DNA from: Pseudomonadota bacterium
Lineage (GTDB): Bacteria > Pseudomonadota > Gammaproteobacteria > Acidiferrobacterales > Acidiferrobacteraceae
Direction of reading: 5' to 3'
Length of the DNA stretch: 64,000 nucleotides
Assembly (NCBI GenBank): GCA_021794595.1
Contig: JAJYQN010000065.1
Location: 62,001-126,000 of the forward strand
How positions within the stretch are numbered: position 1 is the first letter of the stretch; every line of letters starts with the position of its first letter. Shown here piece by piece: positions 8,366 to 18,610 of the stretch. A program made the translations under genes and the position numbers. Under the pieces are notes generated by a model. It was not told the DNA's origin, made no database searches, and saw nothing but the letters and a program-made list of their open reading frames with translations.

Positions 8366-10242
8366 GGCTGGGTCCTTGCCAGGGCAACATGGGCCTGTGC
8401 TTGGTTCTGAGGGAGCGCGTGCACATGACCTAGGAGATAGAAATTCATGAGAGCGCGCGCGATGGGAGCGGCTGCGAGCGCCCCGAATCCCGCGTGTTCG
8501 ACGATGACCGCGATCGCGATCCGTGGATTGGGTATCGGGGCCATAGCGATAAAGAGGGCGTCAGAACGGACATGTTTCCCTTTAAAGCCCGGAGAGACGT
8601 TCCAGAGCTGGGCGGTCCCGGTCTTGCCCGCGACCTTGTACGGTAGGTGATAGGCGATGCCGCGCGCCGTCCCATGGGGGCCTTCGACCACTTGGGTCAT
8701 GTCGCGGATCAGCATCTTAAGGCTGCCTTTGTTGCGTCGCGGAATGGTGGAGTCGCTGTACGGTTTGACGTAGCGAACGTGATGCGTCACCGGGTTTACA
8801 ATTCCGTGCACGACCTCGGGGCGCATCCGCACGCCGTGGTTGGCAAGGGCCGCGACCGCATCGGCAAGTTGTACTGGCGTCACCAGCAAAGGGCCTTGCC
8901 CGATGCCGGTGATGATCGTTTGGCCGGGGTACCAGGGCTGCTTGCTAGCCTTGATCCAGGCCGGGGTCGGGACGAGACCCCGGTACTCGCCTGGAAGATC
9001 GATGCCGGTACGGTGCCCGAAACCGAAATACGTGAGGTAGCGGGCCATGCGCTCTATGCCCTGCTTGAAAGCGAGACGGTAGAAGAAGACGTCGCATGAC
9101 CTCTCAATCGCTGTTTTGAGGTCCACGCGCCCCATCCCCAGCGGTTTCCAACAGTGAAACAAGTGTGCACTGTGTGGTAAATGATAGTAGCCGGGACAGG
9201 TAATGTGCTTATGCGGATGGAACCACTTGGTTTGGAGGGCGGCGTAGGCATAGAACGGTTTAATCGTGGAGCCCGGGGGATAAAGGCCATTCAACGCCCG
9301 GTCGTCTAGCGGGCCGTTCGGGTTCGTGGCAAGCGCCTTGTAGGCCTTTTCGCGAATACCCTCAACAAATGGGTTTGGGTCATATATGGGGCTGCTGATC
9401 AGGGTCAGTACGGCCCCGGTGCGGGGGTTCAAGGCCACCACGCTGCCCGGGCGATTGTCGAGCATTTGCTCGCCGATCGCTTGCATCTGGGCATCGATGT
9501 TGAGGTAGAGATTGTCTCCGGCATGCGGCAAGATGCGCTTCAATACCTTGACCGCGCGTCCTTCGGCATTCATTTCGACATCCTTAAACCCGATTCGGCC
9601 CATGAGATCTTTTTGGTAACTGCGTTCGACGCCGGACTGGCCTATGTGTCGGTACCCAAAGTAGCGGGCCGCGTGCGAACCTCGCTCCTCGCCCGGCGTG
9701 ATGCGGCTCACATAACCGATGGCGTCCACGGCAAGGCCGCCTAAGGGGTAATCACGCCGCAGTCGGGCATGTAAAGCGGCGCCCTTGAGGCGAGTCAGAT
9801 TGACGGCAATGCGCGCTGCCTCGGCCTCACTCAAGTGGGTGCGCAGAGTAACGCTCTGGAAGGGCTTATGTTGCGCGAGTCGTTGGCGGAAGTCGTGAAG
9901 GTCGCGTTTATTGAGGGCGATGAGGGTTTTGAGTTTTGCCAGCAACCGCGCCATGTTCGGAACATGGTCGGGCACGACCTGTAAGGTAAAGACTGGAAAG
10001 TCCTCGGCCAGCACGACACCGTTGCGGTCCAAGATCATCCCGCGCGCGGGTTGGATCGGAATAGGGCTGATCCGATTGTTCTCGGCGAGTGTGGCGTAGT
10101 AGTGGTGCCGGACCACCTCGAGATAACCCAAGCGCGCGATGAGGGCGGTTATGAGTACTGCGCCTAAGATCATGGCGACCAGTATTCGGGTTTCGAATAG
10201 TCGGATCTCTTTCGTGTCGTTCTTGAGCGGGATACGATGCAT
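8362..10242 (-). CDS. mrdA: Penicillin-binding protein 2 (elongasome transpeptidase)
   Basis: 626 residues. It has a short cytoplasmic tail, one membrane anchor (about 18-40), a pedestal domain and a transpeptidase domain. The catalytic serine is in YPPGSTIKPF (about 325), the second motif is RSCDVFFY (S-C-D, as in PBP2 proteins) and the third is KTGTAQLW. It crosslinks peptidoglycan along the cell cylinder with RodA. Between mreD and rodA in a continuous leftward operon; the gap to mreD is three bases. Confidence 0.97.
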   Translation of the reverse strand: MHRIPLKNDTKEIRLFETRILVAMILGAVLITALIARLGYLEVVRHHYYATLAENNRISPIPIQPARGMILDRNGVVLAEDFPVFTLQVVPDHVPNMARLLAKLKTLIALNKRDLHDFRQRLAQHKPFQSVTLRTHLSEAEAARIAVNLTRLKGAALHARLRRDYPLGGLAVDAIGYVSRITPGEERGSHAARYFGYRHIGQSGVERSYQKDLMGRIGFKDVEMNAEGRAVKVLKRILPHAGDNLYLNIDAQMQAIGEQMLDNRPGSVVALNPRTGAVLTLISSPIYDPNPFVEGIREKAYKALATNPNGPLDDRALNGLYPPGSTIKPFYAYAALQTKWFHPHKHITCPGYYHLPHSAHLFHCWKPLGMGRVDLKTAIERSCDVFFYRLAFKQGIERMARYLTYFGFGHRTGIDLPGEYRGLVPTPAWIKASKQPWYPGQTIITGIGQGPLLVTPVQLADAVAALANHGVRMRPEVVHGIVNPVTHHVRYVKPYSDSTIPRRNKGSLKMLIRDMTQVVEGPHGTARGIAYHLPYKVAGKTGTAQLWNVSPGFKGKHVRSDALFIAMAPIPNPRIAIAVIVEHAGFGALAAAPIARALMNFYLLGHVHALPQNQAQAHVALARTQP

Positions 10243-10245
10243 GGG

Positions 10246-10737
10246 TTAGCTGATCTTGGCGCGCCGGCGCACCTCCCGGAGTATGGTGAACAAGAACGGC
10301 CACAGTATCACGTTTGCGATCATAGGCGCGGTGTCGCTCCAAATCGGCGCGGTTCCTTGCACAAGGGATTTCACCATAAGGATCAATAAGTCGCTGAGTG
10401 CGATCAGGATGCCCACGGCCAGGGATTGCTGCCAGCGCGGGAATACCCGCAGGCGAAGCGTAAAGCGGAGCGTAAGGAAGGCCAAAAGTGCCTTGGCTAA
10501 CGCTTGTTCGCCGAGGAGCGAGCCGTAGAGTCCGTCTAGGACGAGGCCTAATATCCAAGCGCTGCCCACGCCGATCCGGTCCGGGATAGCCAAACACCAG
10601 TACACCAAAATCAGGGCCACCCAGTCCGGTCGTAGGACGCCGATGGCGCGCGGGAGGGGGGCTAGGGTGAGCAGTATCCCTATGGCAAACGTCGCCACGA
10701 TGGTGGCGCGTTGGCTCAATGTGAATGAACTATCCAC
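10246..10737 (-). CDS. mreD: Rod-shape-determining protein MreD
   Basis: 163 residues with five hydrophobic segments and little soluble sequence, as expected for MreD, the inner-membrane partner of MreC. Characteristic stretches are PDWVALILVYWCLAIP (about 37-52) and GSAWILGLVLDGLYGSLLGE (about 58-77), including the conserved Asp-Gly-Leu/Gly-Ser. The start overlaps the mreC stop by eight bases, showing coupling. Confidence 0.92.
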   Translation of the reverse strand: MDSSFTLSQRATIVATFAIGILLTLAPLPRAIGVLRPDWVALILVYWCLAIPDRIGVGSAWILGLVLDGLYGSLLGEQALAKALLAFLTLRFTLRLRVFPRWQQSLAVGILIALSDLLILMVKSLVQGTAPIWSDTAPMIANVILWPFLFTILREVRRRAKIS

Positions 10738-11593
10738 CTACGCGCCCTCTTTTCGGTTGCGATTTTTTGGGCCACAGCAGCAGTACGTGCGTGTGGTAGT
10801 TGAGCCGGGCGAGCGCCACGGCCCGAACCTTGAGAAAGGCGAGGTTGGGGTTACTGGTTACCGCCGTCACGCGGGCCACGGGGTAGCCGGGCGGATAGAC
10901 GCCACCGAGCCCCGAGCTCACCAGAATGTCGCCCGGGCGAATGTCGGCGGTGACCGTAAGATAGGGGACCTTGAGACCGTCGGTTGAGCCCGTTCCAAAG
11001 ACGATGGCGCGCAGGCCGTTACGCTGGGAAACGACCGGAATGCCGCTATTGGGGTCGGTTATGAGCATGACATCGCTCGTGTCAGGACCCACGGCCACGA
11101 TTTGTCCCACGATCCCGTGCGCATCAATGACGGCCTGGCCCACGTAAATATGGCTGCGGCGTCCTTCGTTCAGGATAAGCCGCTGGGTAAACGGGCCGGA
11201 GCTTACCGCGAGCACTCGGGCCAATGTCTCGCGGTAGCCCGGCAAGCGTGTGCCGTGTAGTAGTTTCGTGAGATGGACGACTTCCCGGCGCAAGGCATCA
11301 AACCGCGTGAGGTGGGCCTCAAGCTTCAGATCGCGGAGGCGCAGGCGGTGGTTTGCGCGGCGCAGATCGGCGTTTGTTCGCAAGTCTTGGTCGAGGTGTT
11401 TGGTCGCGGAAAAGGGAAGCGTCGCGAGGGTTTGAACCGGATATGTGGCTCGGTTCATAAGGGACCGGAAGGTATGGGTCTCGTGCTCATGGTGGGCATT
11501 AAGAACGATAAGGACCACGGATACGCAGGTAAGCAGTATCAGTTTGGTGAGCGAAGAGGGTCGCTTGATAGACCAGCCGAGAAAGGTGCCCAT
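10730..11593 (-). CDS. mreC: Rod-shape-determining protein MreC
   Basis: 287 residues. One membrane anchor near residues 14-33, a coiled coil (about 60-110, LRRANHRLRLRDLKLEAHL) and a periplasmic double beta-barrel region. Landmarks are the conserved VIDAHGIVGQIVAVG and ITDPNSGIPV segments and DILVSSGLGGVYPPGYPVA near the end. MreC links cytoplasmic MreB filaments to PBP2. It lies 64 bp downstream of mreB. Confidence 0.95.
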   Translation of the reverse strand: MGTFLGWSIKRPSSLTKLILLTCVSVVLIVLNAHHEHETHTFRSLMNRATYPVQTLATLPFSATKHLDQDLRTNADLRRANHRLRLRDLKLEAHLTRFDALRREVVHLTKLLHGTRLPGYRETLARVLAVSSGPFTQRLILNEGRRSHIYVGQAVIDAHGIVGQIVAVGPDTSDVMLITDPNSGIPVVSQRNGLRAIVFGTGSTDGLKVPYLTVTADIRPGDILVSSGLGGVYPPGYPVARVTAVTSNPNLAFLKVRAVALARLNYHTHVLLLWPKKSQPKRGRVGG

Positions 11594-11657
11594 GTATTTA
11601 CCACATATGTCGCGCGCCCGGGGACGTGGGGTCTAAGGCCCCGCGCCCCGGACCGCG

Positions 11658-12836
<1,179 letters not shown>

Positions 12837-13118
12837 GTGAATAAAGAAGATATCGAAAAGATAGCGCATCTTGCGCGCTTGGGGATGACTGGGCAAGAGC
12901 GGGACACCTATGCTGAGGACCTGTCTCGGATACTTGGTCTCGTTTCCCAGATGAACGCCGTTGCGACGGATGGGGTAGAGCCCATGACCCATCCGGACGA
13001 GGCGATATTGCGCTTGCGGCCTGACGCCGTAAGTCTAGAGGCCGATCGGGACCGCTTGTTGGCCTTGGCGCCGGACAGCCGCGACGGGCTCTACCTGGTC
13101 CCCAAGGTCATCGAGTAA
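12837..13118 (+). CDS. gatC: Asp/Glu-tRNA amidotransferase subunit C
   Basis: 93 residues, GTG start. The opening NKEDIEKIAHLARLGMT, the central DLSRILGLVSQMN and the VEPMTHPDEAILRLRPD loop are the standard GatC pattern; the subunit wraps around GatA and stabilises the complex. First gene of gatCAB, 30 bp before gatA. The presence of the whole amidotransferase means the organism charges Gln-tRNA, and perhaps Asn-tRNA, by transamidation. Confidence 0.95.
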   Translation: MNKEDIEKIAHLARLGMTGQERDTYAEDLSRILGLVSQMNAVATDGVEPMTHPDEAILRLRPDAVSLEADRDRLLALAPDSRDGLYLVPKVIE

Positions 13119-13148
13119 AGAGGCTGACCGCCACCCGGCGGGTGCGGC

Positions 13149-14615
13149 ATGCGATTTTCTGGGGAATTTCCGTTGACTTTGACAATTGCCGAATTGGTTC
13201 AAGGCTTGGCCGCAGGCCAGTACTCTAGTGCGGAGCTCGTTCAGGACGTTTTGCGCCGCGTAGAGGCCCAGCCAGGACTCAACGCCTTTATTACGGTCGA
13301 TCGCGATGGGGCGGAAAAGGCCGCGCGGGCGGCCGACGCCGCGCGCGCGAGCGGACAGAACGCCCCCTTGCTGGGCGTACCCATCGCCCACAAAGACATC
13401 TTCTGTACGGCCGGGGTCAGGACGACCTGCGGCTCGCGGATGTTGGCCGATTTTATCTCCCCCTATGACGCGACCGTCGTGGCGAGGTTGAACGCCGCCG
13501 GCTGTGTGCCGGTCGGCAAGACCAATATGGACGAATTCGCCATGGGCTCGTCCAACGAGACCTCGTTTTTTGGTCCGGTCCGCAACCCCTGGGACGTCCA
13601 ACGGGTCCCAGGCGGGAGCTCGGGGGGCTCGGCGGCGGCGGTCGCCGCGCGGCTCGTGCCGGCTGCGACCGGCACTGACACCGGGGGTTCGATCCGCCAG
13701 CCGGCGGCGCTGTGTGGCATCACGGGTCTTAAGCCGAGCTACGGGCGGGTATCCCGTTACGGCATGATCGCCTTCGCCTCGTCTCTCGACCAGGCCGGCC
13801 CCATGGCCCAGACCGCCGAGGATTGCGCCTTATTGCTGGCCGCGATGGCCGGTTTCGATGAGCGGGACGCGACCGCCCTGACCGCCGCTGTGCCCGACTA
13901 CCATGCCACGTTACGATCTTCTCTAGAGGGTCTGCGGATCGGCGTGGTGCGGGAACATTTCGGCGCCGGCCTCGATGCCGCGGTCGGGGCTGCGATGCAG
14001 GCCGCGCTGCGCGAGTATGAGCGCTTAGGGGCGAAGCTTGTCGATATCAGCTTGCCCAATAGCGGGCATGCGCTCCCCTGCTATTACGTGCTGGCGCCCG
14101 CCGAGGCGTCTTCCAATCTCGCCCGCTACGATGGGGTGCGATATGGTTACCGCGCCGCCGAGTATCGGGATCTCGAGGATATGTACAAGAAGACCCGCAG
14201 CGAAGGGTTTGGGCCCGAGGTGAAGCGGCGGATCATGATTGGTACCTACGCCTTGTCCGCCGGCTATTACGATGCCTATTACCTGAAGGCCCAGCGGTTG
14301 CGGCGGCTTATTGCCCAAGACTTTGGGCAGGCCTTCGAGAGCTGCGATGTGATCGCGGGGCCCACCGCGCCCTCCCCGGCTTTCGCCATCGGCGCGAAAA
14401 GTGATCCGGTCTCCATGTACCTGAACGATATTTATACTATCCCCGTGAACCTCGCCGGGCTTCCGGCGATCTCGTTGCCGGCCGGCTTCGTGGAGGGCCT
14501 TCCGGTCGGCCTCCAGCTCATCGGGCGCTATTTGGACGAGGCGCGGTTATTGAATGTGGCGCATAAGTTCCAGGAGGCGACCGATTGGCACAGGCGGGCG
14601 CCGGCCGGTTTTTAA
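13149..14615 (+). CDS. gatA: Asp/Glu-tRNA amidotransferase subunit A
   Basis: 488 residues. Amidase-signature enzyme that releases ammonia from glutamine. The Ser-cisSer-Lys triad is visible: Lys in [11 protein letters not shown] (about 80), Ser in [13 protein letters not shown] (about 155-167) and Ser in [16 protein letters not shown] (about 176-190). The ammonia is channelled to GatB. The first ten residues are not conserved, so a start at an internal codon is possible, but no better ATG is present. The gatB start follows 13 bases after the stop. Confidence 0.97.
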   Translation: MRFSGEFPLTLTIAELVQGLAAGQYSSAELVQDVLRRVEAQPGLNAFITVDRDGAEKAARAADAARASGQNAPLLGVPIAHKDIFCTAGVRTTCGSRMLADFISPYDATVVARLNAAGCVPVGKTNMDEFAMGSSNETSFFGPVRNPWDVQRVPGGSSGGSAAAVAARLVPAATGTDTGGSIRQPAALCGITGLKPSYGRVSRYGMIAFASSLDQAGPMAQTAEDCALLLAAMAGFDERDATALTAAVPDYHATLRSSLEGLRIGVVREHFGAGLDAAVGAAMQAALREYERLGAKLVDISLPNSGHALPCYYVLAPAEASSNLARYDGVRYGYRAAEYRDLEDMYKKTRSEGFGPEVKRRIMIGTYALSAGYYDAYYLKAQRLRRLIAQDFGQAFESCDVIAGPTAPSPAFAIGAKSDPVSMYLNDIYTIPVNLAGLPAISLPAGFVEGLPVGLQLIGRYLDEARLLNVAHKFQEATDWHRRAPAGF

Positions 14616-14628
14616 TCCAGGGGGGCAG

Positions 14629-16062
14629 ATGGAGTGGGAAACGGTTATCGGCCTTGAGGTGCATGCACAGCTCAAGACTGTCAGTAAGATCTTTTCGGGC
14701 GCCCCGACGGCTTATGGTGCGCCACCCAATACCCAGGCCAATGTGGTCGATATCGCGCTCCCGGGGGTGTTGCCGGTTTTGAACGCGGAAGCGGTGCGCA
14801 TGGCCGTTCGGCTGGGCCTAGCGATCGGCGCCACGGTCCACGCCCGCTCGGTGTTTGCGCGCAAGAACTACTTTTATCCCGATCTTCCCAAGGGTTACCA
14901 GATCAGCCAGTACGAGCACCCGATCGTCGAGCGTGGGCAGCTCGCGATTATGACCGAGGCCGGAGAGAAGCGGGTGGGAATCACCCGTGCTCATCTAGAA
15001 GAAGACGCCGGCAAGTCCCTCCATGAGGCCTGGGAGGGTTTGACGGGCGTGGACCTCAATCGCGCGGGGACCCCCTTGCTTGAGATCGTCTCCGAGCCCG
15101 ATATGCGTTCGCCGGCCGAGGCGGTGGCGTATTTAAAGGCCCTGCACACCCTTGTGCGCTATCTCGAGATTTGCGACGGGAACATGCAGGAAGGCTCGTT
15201 TCGCTGCGATGCCAACGTCTCGATTCGACCGCTGGGCGAGAGCCGCTACGGCATGCGCGCCGAGCTTAAGAATATTAATTCCTTCCGATTCGTGGAGCGC
15301 GCTATCGACTACGAGGTTCGGCGCCAGATCGCTTTAGTGTCGTCGGGGGGGCAGGTGCGTCAGGAGACCCGGCTCTACGATTCGGCGCGCGACGAAACGC
15401 GGCCCATGCGCAGTAAGGAAGAGGCCAACGATTACCGCTATTTCCCGGACCCCGACCTCCCGCCGCTCATCGTTGCCCCGGAGCTCTTGGCCGAGGTCAA
15501 GGCCACGATGCCGGAACTCCCGGAGGCCAAGAGACAGCGTTTTTGCGAGCACTACGGCCTATCGGCCTACGATGCGGCGGTCCTGACTGGAAGCCGGGAG
15601 CTCGCGGATTATTATGAGGAAACGGTGCGGTCTTCGGCGGTCGAGCCGAAGCTCGCCGCCAACTGGGTGGCCGGAGAGTTCTTGGCGCGCCTCAATAGCG
15701 CCAACCTCGATATCGCCGACGCCCCGGTGAGCGCCGGCGCCCTGGGCGGGCTTTTGCGGCGCATCGCAGACGGCACGGTGTCTGGCAAGACCGCGAAGGA
15801 TATTTTTGAGGCGATGTGGGAGGAGGGCGGCGATGCCGATGGTATTATTGCGGCCCGCGGTTTACAACAAATCACCGACGATTCGGCTATCGAACAGATC
15901 GTCGCCGAAGTGGTCGCGGCCAACCCAAAGCAGGTCGCCCAATACCGGGCGGGCGAGGAGAAGGTACTGACCTTCTTCGTCGGCCAGGTCATGAAGGCGA
16001 GCCGGGGCAAGGCCAATCCCGGCAAGGTCAATGCGATACTAAAGCGGGTCCTGGCGTCCTAA
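14629..16062 (+). CDS. gatB: Asp/Glu-tRNA amidotransferase subunit B
   Basis: 477 residues from the ATG at 14629, preceded by GGGGGG; the frame is open further upstream into gatA, but [17 protein letters not shown] is the conserved true beginning. GatB phosphorylates and amidates Glu-tRNA(Gln)/Asp-tRNA(Asn). Signatures: [26 protein letters not shown] (about 83-99), [15 protein letters not shown] and, in the C-terminal YqeY-like tail, [14 protein letters not shown] with [13 protein letters not shown] at the very end. A 78-bp gap follows. Confidence 0.97.
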   Translation: MEWETVIGLEVHAQLKTVSKIFSGAPTAYGAPPNTQANVVDIALPGVLPVLNAEAVRMAVRLGLAIGATVHARSVFARKNYFYPDLPKGYQISQYEHPIVERGQLAIMTEAGEKRVGITRAHLEEDAGKSLHEAWEGLTGVDLNRAGTPLLEIVSEPDMRSPAEAVAYLKALHTLVRYLEICDGNMQEGSFRCDANVSIRPLGESRYGMRAELKNINSFRFVERAIDYEVRRQIALVSSGGQVRQETRLYDSARDETRPMRSKEEANDYRYFPDPDLPPLIVAPELLAEVKATMPELPEAKRQRFCEHYGLSAYDAAVLTGSRELADYYEETVRSSAVEPKLAANWVAGEFLARLNSANLDIADAPVSAGALGGLLRRIADGTVSGKTAKDIFEAMWEEGGDADGIIAARGLQQITDDSAIEQIVAEVVAANPKQVAQYRAGEEKVLTFFVGQVMKASRGKANPGKVNAILKRVLAS

Positions 16063-16140
16063 GGATCGAGGGAGCCCCTGACAGGGCGTCAGGAGACCGC
16101 GAGGCAGCCGTTTCGCAGTTTTCCGACTACACTCCTTCGT

Positions 16141-17301
16141 GTGGCAACGGAACCTAAACTGGCATTGGTGATGTCGGGCGGCGGCGCCCATGCAGCCTAT
16201 CAAGTGGGCGTCTTGCGGGCGATCGTGCGGATTTTGCCTAGACACGCCCAAAACCCGTTTCATATCTTCTGTGGTACGTCGGCGGGCGCCATCAATTGCA
16301 CCACCCTTGCCGCGCATGCGGACGATCTGCGGCTGGGTGTCCAGCGGTTGACGCAGATTTGGGGCCATTTCCAGGTGGAGCAGGTGTTTGCGGCCGACTG
16401 GCTGCACCTTATGGCGACCGCTGGACGCTGGCTTTCGGCGCTGTTTCTGGGGCGATTCGGCGCGCCGCTGCCTCTGGCCTTGCTGGATCGTGCCCCACTC
16501 GAAGAACTTTTGGCCACCCATCTGTCGTTGGCGGATATGAGCGCCCATATCAATACGGGGCTCGTGCACGCGGTGAGCGTGACGGCCTCGTCCTACGCCT
16601 CGGGGCAGTCCGTCACCTTTTTTCAGGGGGCCCCGGAGTTGTCTTCCTGGCGTCGCGCCGATCGCGTAGGCCTTCCCACCGAGATCACTTTGGCGCACCT
16701 TTTGGCGTCGTCCGCCATTCCCTTCGTTTTTGCCCCCGTAGCCCTGGGAGACGGGTATTTCGGGGACGGGTCCATGCGCCAAACAGCGCCTCTGAGCGCG
16801 GCCCTTCATTTGGGCGCCAAACGGCTTTTCGTGATCGGCGTCCAAAGCCCGGAAATGGCGGTTATGGCCCCTCACGGGCCGCCTTCGGTCGCGGATATGG
16901 CCGGCCACGTTCTGAACAGTATCTTCCTTGAGAGCCTCGATGCCGACCTGGAGCGGCTGGAGCGTATCAATCAGACGGTTCGGGCGCTCCGACGGGGTAA
17001 CCAGGGGGGCGGCTCCATGGGGCTTTCCGAGGTCGCCTGTTTTGCCTTGCACCCGAGCCAAAATCTCGCCGCTATCGCCAATTTGTACCATGACGCCCTC
17101 CCCGCTTCCCTCCGCTTCTTCCTGGGGGCGCTTGCTCGGCATGGGCGTCCCGATAGCGCCTTGTCGAGCTACTTGTTATTTGAGCGCGGCTATTGTCGAC
17201 ATCTCATGGCGTTAGGGTATGCGGATGCCATGCGTAACGCGGGCGCCATTCGCGCCTTTCTGCGGCCTCACCACGAGGAGGCGGGCCTTGCCGCCGGCTA
17301 A
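16141..17301 (+). CDS. Patatin-like phospholipase family protein
   Basis: 386 residues, GTG start. Ser-Asp acyl hydrolase fold: oxyanion hole VMSGGGAHAAYQVGVL (about 8-23), nucleophile elbow FCGTSAGAINC (about 43-53) and the catalytic Asp in YFGDGSMRQTAP (DGS in place of the common DGG). The C-terminal part is like that of large cytoplasmic bacterial patatins. It probably cleaves acyl groups from phospholipids or other lipids; the substrate is unknown. No signal peptide. It stands alone after gatB and may be read through from it. Confidence 0.85.
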   Translation: MATEPKLALVMSGGGAHAAYQVGVLRAIVRILPRHAQNPFHIFCGTSAGAINCTTLAAHADDLRLGVQRLTQIWGHFQVEQVFAADWLHLMATAGRWLSALFLGRFGAPLPLALLDRAPLEELLATHLSLADMSAHINTGLVHAVSVTASSYASGQSVTFFQGAPELSSWRRADRVGLPTEITLAHLLASSAIPFVFAPVALGDGYFGDGSMRQTAPLSAALHLGAKRLFVIGVQSPEMAVMAPHGPPSVADMAGHVLNSIFLESLDADLERLERINQTVRALRRGNQGGGSMGLSEVACFALHPSQNLAAIANLYHDALPASLRFFLGALARHGRPDSALSSYLLFERGYCRHLMALGYADAMRNAGAIRAFLRPHHEEAGLAAG

Positions 17302-17545
17302 GAACGCGCCCGCCTTGATCGATGTAGCAGGATGGACTCAGGAGCGGCTCTCCAGATCGGGATGTCGGTTTACGGTCTGATCACCTCATCGCGCGCCAAT
17401 GCCAGATGGCATTTTGGGCCGGGGGCAGCAATTGTCAGCGGGGGCGCGCCTATGCTTGGTATGGGGATATTCATATAGCCGGTTTACCTTAATTGCCGAA
17501 CATGGCTTGTGTCGCTAAGGCCGCGGCCGCCATGGACGGGAAGTG
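17302..17545. other. Intergenic stretch with nothing recognisable
   Basis: 244 bp between the converging patatin and GNAT genes. No coding frame, strong hairpin with a T-run, or repeat is visible. Confidence 0.5.
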
Positions 17546-18016
17546 TCAGCGACCGATCGACTCAGATCGCCAGGCATGGGAAAGACCTTCGTGCACCTCT
17601 TGAGACTTGTTCGACCCATCATTTTTCCGCAAATCCATAACCAAAAACCGCGCCGTTTTGCCATTGAAGCTTTTGGAGCACTCCCCCTGTCTTGAAAAAC
17701 CAAGTCGTTCGTACAGCCGGATTGCCCGCTGTTTATCCTTCCGCACGACGAGGTGAATGCGCACGAGACCCAGGTCCCCAAAGCCACTGGCCAGGGTTTG
17801 CGAGGCCACCGCCATTCCGAGCCCTGAACCGATCTTGTCAGCCCGTAGCGCCATCCGGAATTCCGCTTCCACCTCTCCGGTGGGAGCTAGGATAGTCAAA
17901 GCAACGGGCTTGCCCAATTTGTCTGCGACGAAACAGCGTACGCCGCGCTTGTACTCAAATTCTTGTAGCCAACCGTTCTCGCGCAGGGCGTAGTCGAGCT
18001 CCTCGAATTCGCCCAA
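17546..18016 (-). CDS. GNAT family N-acetyltransferase
   Basis: 156 residues. GNAT fold features are visible: GEVEAEFRMALRADKIGSGLG (motif A region, about 46-66, with a GSGLG in place of the usual Q/R-x-x-G-x-G/A), LVRIHLVVRKDKQRAIRLYERLGF (motif B, about 84-107) and a short C-terminal tail. The acceptor is unknown. The N-terminal EFEELDYALRENGW looks like the start of a complete domain. Base composition is a little lower in GC than the neighbouring core genes, and it borders an IS-like end, so it may have been acquired. Confidence 0.75.
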   Translation of the reverse strand: MGEFEELDYALRENGWLQEFEYKRGVRCFVADKLGKPVALTILAPTGEVEAEFRMALRADKIGSGLGMAVASQTLASGFGDLGLVRIHLVVRKDKQRAIRLYERLGFSRQGECSKSFNGKTARFLVMDLRKNDGSNKSQEVHEGLSHAWRSESIGR

Positions 18017-18158
18017 ATAAGGAGGCCAATCTGCGATCCAGGCCCTGTCAGCGGCTTTTAAGGGGCGAAATGTTGGGGCCGGTGGCCGTGAGTCCGATAG
18101 GGTCCGTGTTCGGGCACGCTGATGGATTTCCTCGGTTTTGGTGACGGCCGTGCTGTTG

Positions 18159-18251
18159 CATATCTCGGACCATCGCGACCACCTGTTTTATTGTTCATGG
18201 CCAAAGTGGTCGCCGTCGAGCGAAGCAGGTGGTCGCGATCAGCGAAATATG
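18159..18251. repeat. 27-bp imperfect inverted repeat with an internal direct repeat, IS21-end-like
   Basis: Arms at 18159-18185 (CATATCTCGGACCATCGC...) and 18226-18251 (CAGGTGGTCGCGATCAGC...) match as inverted repeats over most of their length. A related direct copy, GTGGTCGCCGTCGAGCGAA, lies between them (about 18206-18224). Short, repeated, closely spaced copies of this kind are found at the ends of IS21-family elements. No istA or istB is present, so this would be a solo end left by a deleted element. The rest of 18017-18388 holds no gene. The assignment is by appearance only. Confidence 0.35.
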
Positions 18252-18388
18252 CAGCGGTCAGGCCACCCGTTTTTACAAACACGAATTGTCGTGCATCTTG
18301 GATAGGGAGAATGACGGGATGTGGATGCGCGTCTCAGAAGATGGAGGCCGCCGTTTGGGAATATCTTTTTCCCAAAAGATCTGCGCGG

Positions 18389-18610
18389 CTAATCCGAGTC
18401 AAGATGGCGTTTGAGCGAGTCTCCCTTTTTCCCTGAGGCATCTGTAAACGCCTTTTGGTCCTCTGCAGTAGCGAACGCCATGAATGGGCGCTCAAGGCCG
18501 ATGCCCTTACCAAGTTGGTATGAGTTTAAAACCCGATCCGAGAATGTCTGGATTGAGGCCCCAAGATCGACGATCGCCCCGGGCGGTTTACTAAGCCCGA
18601 GGTGTTTTTG
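18389..18610 (-). pseudogene. NosL-like C-terminal fragment without start
   Basis: Directly behind the cbbO stop the minus strand stays open for 74 codons but has no start codon near its beginning. The translation contains GAIVDLGASIQTFSDRVLN and RPFMAFATAEDQKAF. This resembles the end of NosL-type periplasmic copper-lipoprotein domains (a conserved P-F/AFAS-EDA-AF pattern). It ends at TAG 18389. It is most simply a decayed or truncated gene, since the N-terminal lipobox and metal-binding methionines are missing. The family is uncertain. Confidence 0.35.

Noticed and set aside
16039-17142. 367-codon frame opposite the patatin gene
   Set aside because: Composition is that of a GC-rich antisense shadow (long runs of Arg, Gly, Gln) and the patatin motifs are on the other strand.
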